The position numbers were made by a program, and so were the translations under genes. Source: Dyella sp. BiH032 (GTDB lineage: Bacteria; Pseudomonadota; Gammaproteobacteria; Xanthomonadales; Rhodanobacteraceae). Taken from it: a stretch of DNA of 64,000 nt. The DNA is taken from positions 124,001 through 188,000 of the forward strand of contig NZ_CP134868.1 of the NCBI RefSeq assembly GCF_031954525.1. Direction: 5' to 3'. This document shows positions 51,859-60,311 of the stretch, piece by piece; position 1 is the first letter of the stretch, and each line of letters begins with the position of its first letter. Under the pieces are notes generated by a model. That model was not told the origin of the DNA. It made no database searches and saw only the letters and a program-made list of their open reading frames with translations.

Positions 51859-54281
51859 GCTGCGGTCCTCGCCCCGTACGAAATGCCGCGATCACGAAGG
51901 ACCGCGTGAATTGCCGCGTCTTGCTCCAGACCGGCCTTGACGTAGTTCTCGATAGCGCCCTTGTCAGCCGCGTGCGACGAATACAAGAGCTTGTTGTACG
52001 GCGACTCAACCAGGCGTCCAACTCCAGTGCCGTACGGACCAACGATCAAGATCTCGGAAAACTCGCCCTGCACCGAATGCACCGTCTCGAGCAGCGCGAA
52101 CTCGCCCTCCGAAAGGGTCAGGCGGCCCTTGCTCTTGGCCATCGAGATCGAGTCGCGCTCCTGCGCAAGGAGAAGCTTATGAGCGGAGTTTTCGATGATC
52201 GCCGCCGCACCCTCGTTCTGATAGAAGTCGTTCACCGACTGGGTACAGATGCCGGCCGCCGCACCGAACTTGCGCAGCTGGCGATACCAGCTAATGATGA
52301 ACTCCTTGGTCTCGCCGGTGGCGATCAGATTGAACGCCTCGTCCACCAGCAGGCACTTCGGCATCTCCACTGGGAGCTTGTCCATCGACTGCTGGATCTG
52401 ATACATCAGCTGCAGCAGCACCACGCGCTGCAGGTGCTGACGACCTGTCAGCTGCTGGAGTTCGAGCACAACCAGGCGGTTGTCCAGATTGACGTTGCTG
52501 GGACCGTTGAAGAACTTGCCGTACTGGCCCCTCGATGTGAACGGGAAGAGCTGCTTTCCCACGTCCTGCAGGCGACGGTCGTCCTCTGCGAGCAGAGCCT
52601 CTTCGATGTCGTCGATGATTAGCTTGTGCCCATGCTTCTCCCACTGCTGCGTAAGAACGCGCTGGACGCCCGGTGCCTGGAATTCATCGAAGCCTTCCTT
52701 CGGCGCGGCCATAATCTGAAGGATGCCGACCAGGATCTCGACCTCGTCGCCAAAGTCCTTAACGATCGAGAACGGGTTGATGCAGATGTCAGAGTCCGCT
52801 TCGAATTCGATGTACTGACCGCCGCGGTCCTTACACAGCTTCTTGTAGCTGAAGCCCTTATCGATCAGCCAGGCGCGACCGCCGATGCTGAGGAAGTTGG
52901 TCACGATCGCGTTCGCGAGGAAGCTCTTGCCCGAGCCCGACTTCGCGGCGATGACGAAGTTGTTGTTACTGTCTGTGTCGTACGGCGACCAGGGCATGAG
53001 CTGGCCATCGCGGCTGATGAACGTCAACAGCGGACGGCGAGACCCACGCCAGCTACCGATGATTGGCAGCATCGGAACGACATGGCGCGTTCCATAGGTC
53101 CGGTAGCGACCCGTGAACTCTCGCATGGCTGGCTCGGCCCCAAAGGGCATGAGCTGAGAAAAGAGAGGCTGGAGGGCGTACTTGTCCGGCACCGCCTGGA
53201 ATCCGAGCGTGCGCATCATCGCCTGAACGTCGCCGGCGGCCTGAATCGACTGCTCGTTCGTGCGAGAGAAGACTGCCGCGCCGAAGTACGAATAGATGAT
53301 CCGATCGCCGTTGTCCATGGCCTCGACCATCTGGCGAAGGCTCTCGGCGCGTCGGCCGTACTCCGGAACCAGGCGTGCGAGCGGGCCCTCTGCGTTCTTC
53401 TTCGCCCACTGGAAGTCGCGCTGCAGGAGCCCACGGCGGTTTTCGTGGTCCGGGTAAATAACATTCACCACATAGAGGACCGGGTCTCGCATGGCCTTCG
53501 TTCCCTTCATGATGTCGCCCATGTAGTACTGGGCCATGCCGGGGAAGAGCGAGTCGGGGTAGCGCTTGACGCTCAGGCAGCGCACGTGCGCGTAGTCACC
53601 GAGGCGGATCGCGTCCCTCTCGAAGTCAATGACGGTGTCGGGATCCAAGATCTGGTTACACAGGAGTTCGTCCGGCTCGCATTCGGCCACCGCGGTTCGG
53701 CGCCAGATGGCGTTCGGACTGTGGTTGAGGAGCGTCTCCATGAAGCGCACGTAGCGCGAGGCGGTCAGCCTCTCAAATGGCAGGCGGATCGCTTTCAGCG
53801 CCGCGTCAAAGTTCTGCATCAGCTCTTTGATTGCGGATTTCTCCTGCAACGTCGGCTCGTGTGTACCGTGGGGCACGGTAACCGTGATCACGACCTGGAG
53901 CTGACGGAGACGCGCTCCGGCTACTTCGCTCGCGGCGTTGAGCGTCAGGCCACGCAGGAAGTTGACGCGCTCTTCGGAAATCTTATTGAGGGCCGGGTCC
54001 CTCTCATTCCGGCGCAGCTCTTTGAAGTCCCAAACCACAGGCTCAATGTCCGGCGACGCGTAATGCAGGACCTGTAGGGTCGAGTTGGTCGGGTACGGCA
54101 CGTTCAGCAGGACGTTCAACGCCTCAAGTGTGGCGGTATCGATGCCGTTGAGCGGTGGCATGATCGCGCCGAAGCCGATTCGATCGGGCGACACCACGAA
54201 GATCCCGTCATCCGAGTCATACGCGTGAACAACACCGAAGTTGCGAATCAGCGCCTCCTGGCGTTCGGCAGCGGTTGGCAC
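51855..54281 (-). CDS. traC: TraC, VirB4-like transfer ATPase
   Basis: An 808-residue protein of TraC length. GTG 54281 follows GGAGA. The N-terminal domain holds the family start (FGVVHAYDSDDGIFVVSPD). Walker A AAKSGSGKSFLANAIV lies near residue 448 and Walker B CLLVDEAFNLI near residue 645, with AAGICTQSVNDFY and the late ENSAHKLLLAQ. TraC powers pilin polymerisation at the inner membrane. It is downstream of the pilin gene as in SXT/R27-type operons. Confidence 0.95.
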   Translation of the reverse strand: MPTAAERQEALIRNFGVVHAYDSDDGIFVVSPDRIGFGAIMPPLNGIDTATLEALNVLLNVPYPTNSTLQVLHYASPDIEPVVWDFKELRRNERDPALNKISEERVNFLRGLTLNAASEVAGARLRQLQVVITVTVPHGTHEPTLQEKSAIKELMQNFDAALKAIRLPFERLTASRYVRFMETLLNHSPNAIWRRTAVAECEPDELLCNQILDPDTVIDFERDAIRLGDYAHVRCLSVKRYPDSLFPGMAQYYMGDIMKGTKAMRDPVLYVVNVIYPDHENRRGLLQRDFQWAKKNAEGPLARLVPEYGRRAESLRQMVEAMDNGDRIIYSYFGAAVFSRTNEQSIQAAGDVQAMMRTLGFQAVPDKYALQPLFSQLMPFGAEPAMREFTGRYRTYGTRHVVPMLPIIGSWRGSRRPLLTFISRDGQLMPWSPYDTDSNNNFVIAAKSGSGKSFLANAIVTNFLSIGGRAWLIDKGFSYKKLCKDRGGQYIEFEADSDICINPFSIVKDFGDEVEILVGILQIMAAPKEGFDEFQAPGVQRVLTQQWEKHGHKLIIDDIEEALLAEDDRRLQDVGKQLFPFTSRGQYGKFFNGPSNVNLDNRLVVLELQQLTGRQHLQRVVLLQLMYQIQQSMDKLPVEMPKCLLVDEAFNLIATGETKEFIISWYRQLRKFGAAAGICTQSVNDFYQNEGAAAIIENSAHKLLLAQERDSISMAKSKGRLTLSEGEFALLETVHSVQGEFSEILIVGPYGTGVGRLVESPYNKLLYSSHAADKGAIENYVKAGLEQDAAIHAVLRDRGISYGARTAA

Positions 54282-54328
54282 AAGCCGTCTCCTATTTGAA
54301 CGAATCGATTTTGGCGGTAGAGAGAAAG

Positions 54329-54352
54329 GGGGCCGACGTGATTGCCGGCCCC
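54329..54352 (-). terminator. attenuator-like hairpin after the pilin gene
   Basis: GGGGCCG (54329-54335) pairs with CGGCCCC (54346-54352) over a 10-base loop. On the minus strand it is followed by CCTTTCTCTCT. It lies between the pilin gene and traC and may let more pilin than ATPase be made. Confidence 0.55.
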
Positions 54353-54382
54353 AGATAAACCCGGGCGTGAAATGCGAGCCCG

Positions 54383-54730
54383 TTACAGCGAGAAGGTGAA
54401 GATCGCGTCGATGATTGCCGGCGCATAAGCGAGGACGACGGCGAAGCCGATACCGATGGCGAGTGCCATCAGGGACTGCTTCACGATGCCGACGGCCATG
54501 CCGATACCGAATGCACCCATCGCGAGCACCTTGCCGAGCGTGCCCTCCAGCCAGCCCCGGACCATCTGGTAGATCGTGTCGAACTCGGCACCCTGATTCC
54601 CGGCGATTGCCATGCCGGACACAAGGGTGAGGAGAGCGACCAGGAGGCCGTAACGCTGGACCAGTTCATTCGCGCGCTGCAGCTTCTTGTTCTTCTGCAT
54701 GCGCGCGGCCAGGTTCTTCAGATACTTCAT
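54383..54730 (-). CDS. traA: TraA-type pilin precursor
   Basis: The 115-residue product has a long basic leader and a hydrophobic core to about residue 43, with a likely signal peptidase site after AIA (VSGMAIA then GNQGAEFD). The mature peptide is about 70 residues with two hydrophobic helices (VLAMGAFGIGMAVGIV and LMALAIGIGFAVVLA). This matches F/TrhA-type pilins in size and topology. It sits between traV and traC as in SXT and R27, not first as in F. The TraF-like peptidase encoded downstream may process it. Confidence 0.88.
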   Translation of the reverse strand: MKYLKNLAARMQKNKKLQRANELVQRYGLLVALLTLVSGMAIAGNQGAEFDTIYQMVRGWLEGTLGKVLAMGAFGIGMAVGIVKQSLMALAIGIGFAVVLAYAPAIIDAIFTFSL

Positions 54731-54739
54731 GGGATTTCC

Positions 54740-55459
54740 TTACGGGTTGGCGCCACCTCCGTTTCCCGTGCGGGGAGTCGTCGGAGTGGCTTTTCCAACG
54801 CCTGCCGGTGCTTCCTGCGCCGCTTCCTTCCCGGGTGCATCAAGGAGACGGAACAGCCCGTCGTCGTCGCTCGACTTCTGAGCGACCGACCACTTGCGCG
54901 GTTCAATCTCCGTGAAAATAAATCCACTCATGTGCAAGTCACCCGCGTCGTCTTCCCACGGGCGAACGTAGATGCGCATGATCTTTGCCGGCTGCCTGAA
55001 TGCGTCCGGCGAGCTGTCCGCTCCGAGCGCGGGGACACCGCGCTGCTTGCTTGCTGTCTGTCGACTGGAGATGGCTGCCGCAGTGTTGTACTGGCTCGCG
55101 TCGCTCACGACACGCGAGCCGGGCGGCGACAACGCGAGCGTTGATCCGTCGAGGTGCAGCTCCGCCGGCGCGCTGACCGACTGCGCGACAGGTCCAGCCG
55201 GCGTGACACTAGCGACCGCCGGAGCCGGAGCCGGCGACGCAACTTTTCCCGCGCTCTTGCCCTGCTTTGCGAGCTTGGCGGCCTCCGACGGATCCACACC
55301 GACGACCTCATCTGCGTTGTTGGTCGCGGTGTAGACGTCAGGGGCAGACATACACGTCACGCCCTGTGGGCGCGGGCAAGCGAACTTTGAGCTGCCAGTC
55401 GCGCAGGCGCTAAGCGCCAACGCGAGCAGACCAGCGGAAATAATTCGAAGTTGATACAT
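54740..55459 (-). CDS. traV: TraV, outer-membrane lipoprotein of the T4SS
   Basis: ATG 55459 follows AAGGAG. The 239-residue product has a lipoprotein signal (LALALSAC, Cys19) and the TraV pattern of Cys-containing FACPRPQGVTCMSAPDVY near residue 25. A Pro/Ala-rich middle and a conserved end with IMRIYVRPWEDDAGDLH follow. TraV (VirB7-like) forms the outer-membrane core with TraK and TraB. It lies 88 bases after traB. Confidence 0.92.
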   Translation of the reverse strand: MYQLRIISAGLLALALSACATGSSKFACPRPQGVTCMSAPDVYTATNNADEVVGVDPSEAAKLAKQGKSAGKVASPAPAPAVASVTPAGPVAQSVSAPAELHLDGSTLALSPPGSRVVSDASQYNTAAAISSRQTASKQRGVPALGADSSPDAFRQPAKIMRIYVRPWEDDAGDLHMSGFIFTEIEPRKWSVAQKSSDDDGLFRLLDAPGKEAAQEAPAGVGKATPTTPRTGNGGGANP

Positions 55460-55547
55460 GAGTCTCTCCTTGACCTCGTCATGCTCGACGAGAGGGCGCG
55501 TATTCGGGGCTGGAAACGAACGGGTTGTCGGGCCCTGTTTCGTCAGA

Positions 55548-56843
55548 TCACTTGAGGACGCCCATGGAGACACCCTTCACCAGCATGAAAGTCACGCGCT
55601 GGCCCGCATCGATCTCGACGACAGGAAACATCTGGTCGGCGAGGTCGAGGTAGTACTTGGCAATACGATCGAACGCGGACCCAACGCCCTGCCCTGCGCC
55701 CTGCTCGAATGCCGTGCCGTAATCGGTGTTGTCGGAGGCGAAGTTCATGCGGTAGTTGCTGCCGCTGAAGGCTTGTGCAAAGCCCTGTGCGATGCCGGCG
55801 ACGCCCGCCTTCGCGATCATCTGGCCCTGCTTGGTCACGAGTCGGCCGCGCATACCGACCTTGCCGTCTGGGCCAATCACCACGGCCTCGGCCGCGATAT
55901 CGATCACGCGCTTGTCCTTGCGGATGCACGAAATGCTGACGGATCGGATGTACGCACGCTCGGATGCGAGATCACCATGACCGGAGGCGACGATGAAGCA
56001 CTCCCGGACGTCCGCGTGATAGCGGTTGGGGAGAATCGCTTCTTTCTTCACTCGGATCAGCATCGGCACCGGGTCTTTCATAGCCCCCTTGCCCGTCGGG
56101 GCGTCCATGCCGGTGATGTTCACGCCCTGAAGCATCGATCCCGAAGGCAAGTACTGCGTAGGCACCTTCTCATCAGTTTTCGTGGTCGTGGCCGGTATAG
56201 CCGTTCCGGGCTTATTGGGTACGCCGGCCGCCGCCGGCGCAGCGTTGGCTGCGGTTGCGTGCGCGGTCGACGGGCCACCACGTCCGATCTCACGTAGGGT
56301 GACAACGCCCGAACCGGCGACACCAGATGCCGCGGCGGTGCCTGCCATCGGAGCCATCGCCGCACCGGCCTGGCCGGCACGCTGACCGTTGGGCGCCTGC
56401 TGACCGCCCTGTGCAGTCTGAGAACCGCCCTCTTCGAGCTTCTTCTGGAGCTCTTCCACCTGCTTGCGTAGATCGCCCAGCTCGGACTGCGTCTTCTGGG
56501 CTGCACTGCGCTCTTGTCCGTCATTGCCCTGGCGGTTGCGAGCGTCGTTCTGCAGCCTTAACTGGTTCACGGTCTGACCAAGTTGCTTTTGGTCACGCTG
56601 CGCGTCCTTCACGCTCGTGGCCAGGCTGCTCATGCCGAGATCGCGGGCTGCGTTCGAAGGCATAAGCTCATTCGCCATCTTGATCTGCTGCGGCCCCTTG
56701 TGAGTGGCTTGCTTCGGCGGGGTAACGAAAATGTAGTAGCCGAGAACGAAAAGGACACTGAGCATCGCGCCCCATGTCAGATACTGCTTCTGCTTCGGGT
56801 TCAGCTTTTCCCAGCGTTCGGTGATTGCCTTTGGCATAGCCAT
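55548..56843 (-). CDS. traB: TraB, VirB10-like T4SS core protein
   Basis: The 431-residue product has an N-terminal membrane anchor (about residues 23-41), a coiled coil with many Gln and Lys (about 75-135), and a Pro/Ala/Gly linker. A beta-rich C-terminal domain from about residue 215 contains LPSGSMLQGVNITGMDAP and FIVASGHGDLASERAYIR. TraB spans the envelope and joins the inner membrane to the TraK/TraV ring. It starts one base after the traK stop. Confidence 0.95.
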   Translation of the reverse strand: MAMPKAITERWEKLNPKQKQYLTWGAMLSVLFVLGYYIFVTPPKQATHKGPQQIKMANELMPSNAARDLGMSSLATSVKDAQRDQKQLGQTVNQLRLQNDARNRQGNDGQERSAAQKTQSELGDLRKQVEELQKKLEEGGSQTAQGGQQAPNGQRAGQAGAAMAPMAGTAAASGVAGSGVVTLREIGRGGPSTAHATAANAAPAAAGVPNKPGTAIPATTTKTDEKVPTQYLPSGSMLQGVNITGMDAPTGKGAMKDPVPMLIRVKKEAILPNRYHADVRECFIVASGHGDLASERAYIRSVSISCIRKDKRVIDIAAEAVVIGPDGKVGMRGRLVTKQGQMIAKAGVAGIAQGFAQAFSGSNYRMNFASDNTDYGTAFEQGAGQGVGSAFDRIAKYYLDLADQMFPVVEIDAGQRVTFMLVKGVSMGVLK

Positions 56844-56844
56844 A

Positions 56845-57852
56845 TCAGTGTCCCTCGCTCACCAGGGACGGGCGTACTTCGTCGTTAGCTTCCTCGCCCG
56901 GCGCACGGATGGCGACATAAAGCTCGGTCGCCTGACCTGGCTGAAGATGCACGCTAGGCCACGCGGCTGCGGCAAGAACATCACTGCCTCGGCAACCCGT
57001 CTCAACCACATCGACGGGAACCGGCTGCATGTTGGTCACCCGCGCCACCACGAGCTGCATGTTGAACCCAGTCAGGAGCTGCTTCTGCTCGATGCGCAGT
57101 CCAGGCATTTCACATCGCGCGGCCGCTGCTGAGCGCGCATCCATGGGTCCCAGCGAGTAACCGGAAGGAACCTTGCCCAACGCGGCATTTCGAAAAAGCT
57201 CCTTGATCGTGTCCGTGAACGGCTGGTCCGTTTCCCAACCTCGCGCCGACTTTGCGTCGCCTTCGTGACGGGGCGCCTGCTCGACTGGCTCACGCGGCAC
57301 GTAGTTCTCGAGGCGCATGGTCACGCTCACCGCCGGAATGTCTGCGGGGACGAGGGATACGGAGATTGCGTTGGTCTTATCGTTCTCGTCGTAGATGAAC
57401 ATGCTGATTGGCTCACTCCGAGCCGTCGTCACGTAGACAAGCGGGAAGTCCGGATCAACATCAATCTTGGCTTGGTCCTCGGTCGCAGCTGTCATCACCT
57501 TCGGCTTCTTGAAGGGAACGACAATGCGGTTGGTCTGCGATCGACCAATGGCGAAAATCGTGGTCACGCCCGCCTTCACCTTCATCTCGGGCGGCGGCGC
57601 CTTTACCGGTGCCTTCGCGACCTCTGCATTTCGCGGGGCCGGCGCCAACAGTCCAGCTGCAACGCGCCGTTCCTCCGGGGTAAGCCCGTCAGTGCCTTCG
57701 ACACCACCGGCCATCGGCGCCTGCGGACCATTGCCCTGCGCCTGCGGCGGATGGGCCTGCTGAACCGGAAGGCCAGGCGTCGTTTCGGCATAGGCTGACA
57801 ACCCATACGCCATCATGGCAATCGCGAGCACTCGCGCGCGCATCGTTCGCAT
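56845..57852 (-). CDS. traK: TraK, VirB9-like T4SS secretin-like protein
   Basis: The 335-residue product has a signal peptide (to about residue 22) and an N-terminal Pro/Ala-rich extension of about 70 residues. The TraK domain follows: GVTTIFAIGRSQTNRIVVPF, PLVYVTTARSEPISMFI and a late VVARVTNMQPVPVDV. It is part of the outer-membrane core. AAGGAG lies upstream of the ATG. It is the third visible gene of the operon. Confidence 0.92.
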   Translation of the reverse strand: MRTMRARVLAIAMMAYGLSAYAETTPGLPVQQAHPPQAQGNGPQAPMAGGVEGTDGLTPEERRVAAGLLAPAPRNAEVAKAPVKAPPPEMKVKAGVTTIFAIGRSQTNRIVVPFKKPKVMTAATEDQAKIDVDPDFPLVYVTTARSEPISMFIYDENDKTNAISVSLVPADIPAVSVTMRLENYVPREPVEQAPRHEGDAKSARGWETDQPFTDTIKELFRNAALGKVPSGYSLGPMDARSAAAARCEMPGLRIEQKQLLTGFNMQLVVARVTNMQPVPVDVVETGCRGSDVLAAAAWPSVHLQPGQATELYVAIRAPGEEANDEVRPSLVSEGH

Positions 57853-57864
57853 CCTTGCTTCTCC

Positions 57865-58497
57865 TTAGGTTCCTGGCTGCTGGGCTTCGGCGGCCTTGCG
57901 CGCCGCTGCCGCCGCTTTCTTTTCGCGTTCGGTGGACGGGCGCCACGGCCCTTCGTAGACATCGATACCCGTCAGCACAACGCGGTAGTTGACGATCTTG
58001 ATTCCGAACTCGAAGGTGCGTGTTGTCCGCTTCTCTGCTTCGCGAATGCCATGGATCGTGTACTCGCCGGTCACTACCACAGTGTCGGTGTCGGGTACGG
58101 CCCACACGTCGGTCGCGCTAAACTGGATGGAGACCTGCTCATCCTTGATCTGCTTAGCCTGCGCGGCAATCAGATCCCGAACCTTGCTGCTGATGTCCGG
58201 CGCGAGGAATGGGCCGAGCTTCTTGTCGAGGAAGTCCGCCGTGCGCGGCGTGACGTTTGCCAGCGTGTCGGCAAAGAAGCCGCCCCACGCGGTGCGCACC
58301 GCGTCGTTGGCGTCGTCCACCATCATGGCTCCCTTGTCGGTGAGCCCGGGGGGAACCATCACGACGACCGGATGGCGTGTGGCCAGCGCGAAGCCAAGAA
58401 CGAGAATCACAGCGGCTTGGACCAACATCACGTGCCGCCCAAGCCGATTCTCAGCAAGGGTCCCCTTCCATGTCGAGAGGTAGTTCGTCAAATTCAT
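57865..58497 (-). CDS. traE: TraE, VirB5/VirB8-like pilus assembly protein
   Basis: ATG 58497 overlaps the traL stop (ATGA). The 210-residue product has one N-terminal span (about residues 25-43), then WGGFFADTLANVTPRTADF and YTIHGIREAEKRTTRTFEF typical of TraE, ending in an Ala/Lys-rich tail. TraE is an inner-membrane anchored periplasmic protein required for pilus assembly. Confidence 0.93.
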   Translation of the reverse strand: MNLTNYLSTWKGTLAENRLGRHVMLVQAAVILVLGFALATRHPVVVMVPPGLTDKGAMMVDDANDAVRTAWGGFFADTLANVTPRTADFLDKKLGPFLAPDISSKVRDLIAAQAKQIKDEQVSIQFSATDVWAVPDTDTVVVTGEYTIHGIREAEKRTTRTFEFGIKIVNYRVVLTGIDVYEGPWRPSTEREKKAAAAARKAAEAQQPGT

Positions 58498-58784
58498 GCC
58501 GGGAAGATCCTCCGCATGAAGGGATTGACGACCGACCGCACACTCGACTTGACGCTCGACATGCCATACCACCAAAACATGTGCTTGAGAAAGGCGTCTG
58601 CGCGAGATTCGCGATACCGATTGAAGTACCAGCTGACGGCGATGCCTACGCAAATCGAAACGAAGAGCATCTTGAGGAAGATGCCAAGGCCGACAATGAT
58701 CAGGAACGGGATGGCCTGGTCGACGGTCCATAGCAGGAACCGCTGGGGTGCATCGACGTGGCGCGGGATCTGGACGCGCTGCAT
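58494..58784 (-). CDS. traL: TraL, inner-membrane pilus assembly protein
   Basis: The 96-residue product has the TraL pattern: IPRHVDAPQRFLLWTVDQ start, two hydrophobic segments (about residues 24-55), and YFNRYRE and MFWWYGM near the end. TraL is the VirB3-like member. As the first tra gene after two terminators it probably follows the main transfer promoter. Its upstream region contains GGA trinucleotides that could be CsrA-type targets. Confidence 0.93.
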   Translation of the reverse strand: MQRVQIPRHVDAPQRFLLWTVDQAIPFLIIVGLGIFLKMLFVSICVGIAVSWYFNRYRESRADAFLKHMFWWYGMSSVKSSVRSVVNPFMRRIFPA

Positions 58785-58903
58785 GTGTGGGGTCGCTCCG
58801 ATGACGGGAGCTCACACAGTAGAGGCCAGTCGAAGCGTCCTATCTCCGAAACAGTGCCATTACCGGGGCCAGTTTCGTGTCGGCGTCGCCGCGCGCGATG
58901 CCG

Positions 58904-58929
58904 AAAAAAAAGGCCCCTAGAAAGGGGCC
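58904..58929 (-). terminator. intrinsic terminator
   Basis: On the minus strand GGCCCC, six-base loop, GGGGCC, then eight T. It lies downstream of the gene at 59057-59536, between it and traL, in tandem with the next terminator. Confidence 0.85.
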
Positions 58930-59014
58930 GTTGAGATTGAAGCGGGAGAGGAGGTCGTCCGTAGGGGTTGGTTTGTCGACCCCAATTGGAACGCCATGGC
59001 GCTCTGTTGGACAG

Positions 59015-59046
59015 GAAAAAAGAAGGAGCCCTGAGTGGGGCTCCTT
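59015..59046 (-). terminator. intrinsic terminator, first of two in tandem
   Basis: On the minus strand AAGGAGCCC pairs with GGGCTCCTT across a short loop, then CTTTTTTCC. It is ten bases after the stop of the gene at 59057-59536. Two successive terminators insulate the tra operon. Confidence 0.85.
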
Positions 59047-59056
59047 GTGGGTCTTC

Positions 59057-59536
59057 TCAGGCGACTTCAGCAAAATGCTCGTCAGCCCAGACATCGACGT
59101 GCTCGTCATTGATCAAGTCGGGCGGGAGGCCCAAATCCACGATCTCGTACGGCACCTCTACCGCGGGTTCGACCAAGTCCTCGCGAGGCTTCAAGAGATT
59201 GCGCGCGCGGCGAATCTCCATCACGCGCTCTTCCGAGACGACCACGTTCGGGCCGCCGGCAGCGGACAGACGCTCGAAGAGCTGCTTGCTGGTCATGATC
59301 GGGGGTTCGATCGCAGCGGCCGCGAGGCTGCTGAGATCAGCGAGCTGAGGCTCACCCTTCACGCGACCATCCTTCGACTCCTTCACTACGACAGGGGTCT
59401 GGGGAAGCGGCTTGGACAGCGACTCGTCCAGCAGGCGCTGGCGATCATTGGGTTGGCTCTTCGGGGCCCTGTTCTGCTTGTTGCTAATCATGATCAGGGC
59501 GCAGCCGATGAGCAGAACGATAAGTTCCAAAGACAT
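59057..59536 (-). CDS. membrane-anchored hypothetical protein (159 aa)
   Basis: ATG 59536 follows AAGGAA. The 159-residue product has an N-terminal hydrophobic segment (residues 2-18), then a hydrophilic charged region and an acidic C-terminus (INDEHVDVWADEHFAEVA). No known motif is found. It has its own pair of terminators and a hairpin-rich region upstream. It could be an entry, exclusion or regulatory protein of the transfer region, but nothing shows this. Confidence 0.6.
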   Translation of the reverse strand: MSLELIVLLIGCALIMISNKQNRAPKSQPNDRQRLLDESLSKPLPQTPVVVKESKDGRVKGEPQLADLSSLAAAAIEPPIMTSKQLFERLSAAGGPNVVVSEERVMEIRRARNLLKPREDLVEPAVEVPYEIVDLGLPPDLINDEHVDVWADEHFAEVA

Positions 59537-59594
59537 GGTGATTTCCTTCTCGCTGTGCGGACGAGTGCAAGACGAAAGAATCCAACCCGCGCAC

Positions 59595-59803
59595 AACGGG
59601 AGGATGGGTCCCGTTGGGACAATAGGTTTAGCCAGTGACTGGCAAAGAAGGGATTGAAACGATCCGTACTGGATCAGAGGGGCCTATCTGGAGGATAGGT
59701 TCGGCCATTGGGTGGGCCTCGTCACCGAAGTGTCGGCTATGGGCTGACACTGAATTAGCTACGATCCTACCGTCTGCGCCACCTCAAAATCCAGAGGATT
59801 TTG
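59595..59803. other. hairpin-rich noncoding stretch
   Basis: At least five short perfect inverted repeats lie within about 210 bases: AACGGG/CCCGTT at 59595-59615, GCCAG/CTGGC at 59631-59643, GATCC/GGATC at 59661-59675, CCTATC/GATAGG at 59683-59699, and CAAAATCC/GGATTTTG at 59785-59803. A weaker GTGTC/GACAC pair is at 59730-59750. No gene is supportable. It could be a small RNA, an origin of transfer or a regulatory leader. Confidence 0.5.
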
Positions 59804-59829
59804 GGGTCGGCTGAGGCGCGTGCTAGGGT
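59801..59829 (+). promoter_or_regulatory. promoter of the small membrane gene at 59851
   Basis: TTGGGG at 59801, 17 bases, then an extended -10 TGC-TAGGGT at 59821-59829, twenty-one bases before the ATG. The -35 overlaps the right arm of a perfect hairpin. It shares GGATTTTGG, GGCTGAG and GTGCTAG with the promoter at 60245. Confidence 0.5.
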
Positions 59830-59850
59830 AAAGGCGGTCAGGGGGTTCTT

Positions 59851-60111
59851 ATGAAGATCGTACTCTTCCTCACGTTCATTATTGCGCTCGTCTCGTACGC
59901 GCGCTGGCGCTCCGCAAAACGGAACAAGGGGCGCATCAGGCCGTTTCAGGCTTCCGCGGCTGGCGACGGTTCTGGGTTCGGAGCGGCGAGCACTCCAAAC
60001 CCGCCAGACGGCTATGGAGACGTTCGCCTCCCCGCAGACCAATCGTGGCCGCACAACAAGAGCCTCTCGCCGTCCGACGACAGCTTGGGCTCGGCGTTCG
60101 ACAATAGGTAG
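59851..60111 (+). CDS. small membrane-anchored protein (86 aa)
   Basis: The ATG follows AGGGGG. The 86-residue product starts with one hydrophobic segment (residues 2-17) followed by basic residues, then a Gly/Ser/Asp/Pro-rich hydrophilic tail. No family is recognised. A terminator follows 25 bases later, so it is a single-gene unit. Confidence 0.6.
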   Translation: MKIVLFLTFIIALVSYARWRSAKRNKGRIRPFQASAAGDGSGFGAASTPNPPDGYGDVRLPADQSWPHNKSLSPSDDSLGSAFDNR

Positions 60112-60135
60112 CGCCGCAGAATGACCGTGGTCAAG

Positions 60136-60166
60136 GAAAAAGGGGCGCTCGAAGCACCCCTTTTTT
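60136..60166 (+). terminator. intrinsic terminator
   Basis: AAAAAGGGG, a stem-loop with inner GCT/AGC, then CCCCTTTTTT. It lies just after the small gene at 59851-60111. Confidence 0.85.
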
Positions 60167-60244
60167 ATGGGTATCCGGAATCTGGTGTGGGTTCTGGCTC
60201 CTTGGGTCTTTGTAGCTATCACTTTCAAAGAATGGATTTTGGTG

Positions 60245-60272
60245 TTGGACGGCTGAGCGGATGTGCTAGAGT
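60245..60272 (+). promoter_or_regulatory. promoter in front of the ISL3 transposase gene
   Basis: TTGGAC at 60245-60250, 16 bases, extended -10 TGC-TAGAGT ending 60272. It resembles the promoter at 59801-59829. It may belong to the IS or to an element gene interrupted by it. Confidence 0.55.
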
Positions 60273-60311
60273 AAAAGTCGGATTTCAGTGTGGGTTCGCC
60301 CAAGGTGCTGA

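Noticed and set aside
52626..54077. 483-residue plus-strand frame opposite traC
   Set aside because: Antisense shadow of the ATPase gene; no start signal.
59700..59790. Stretch on the minus strand looking like the start of a tRNA (GGTGGCGCAGACGGTAGG)
   Set aside because: The D-stem does not pair and no anticodon arm, T-arm or CCA region can be fitted.
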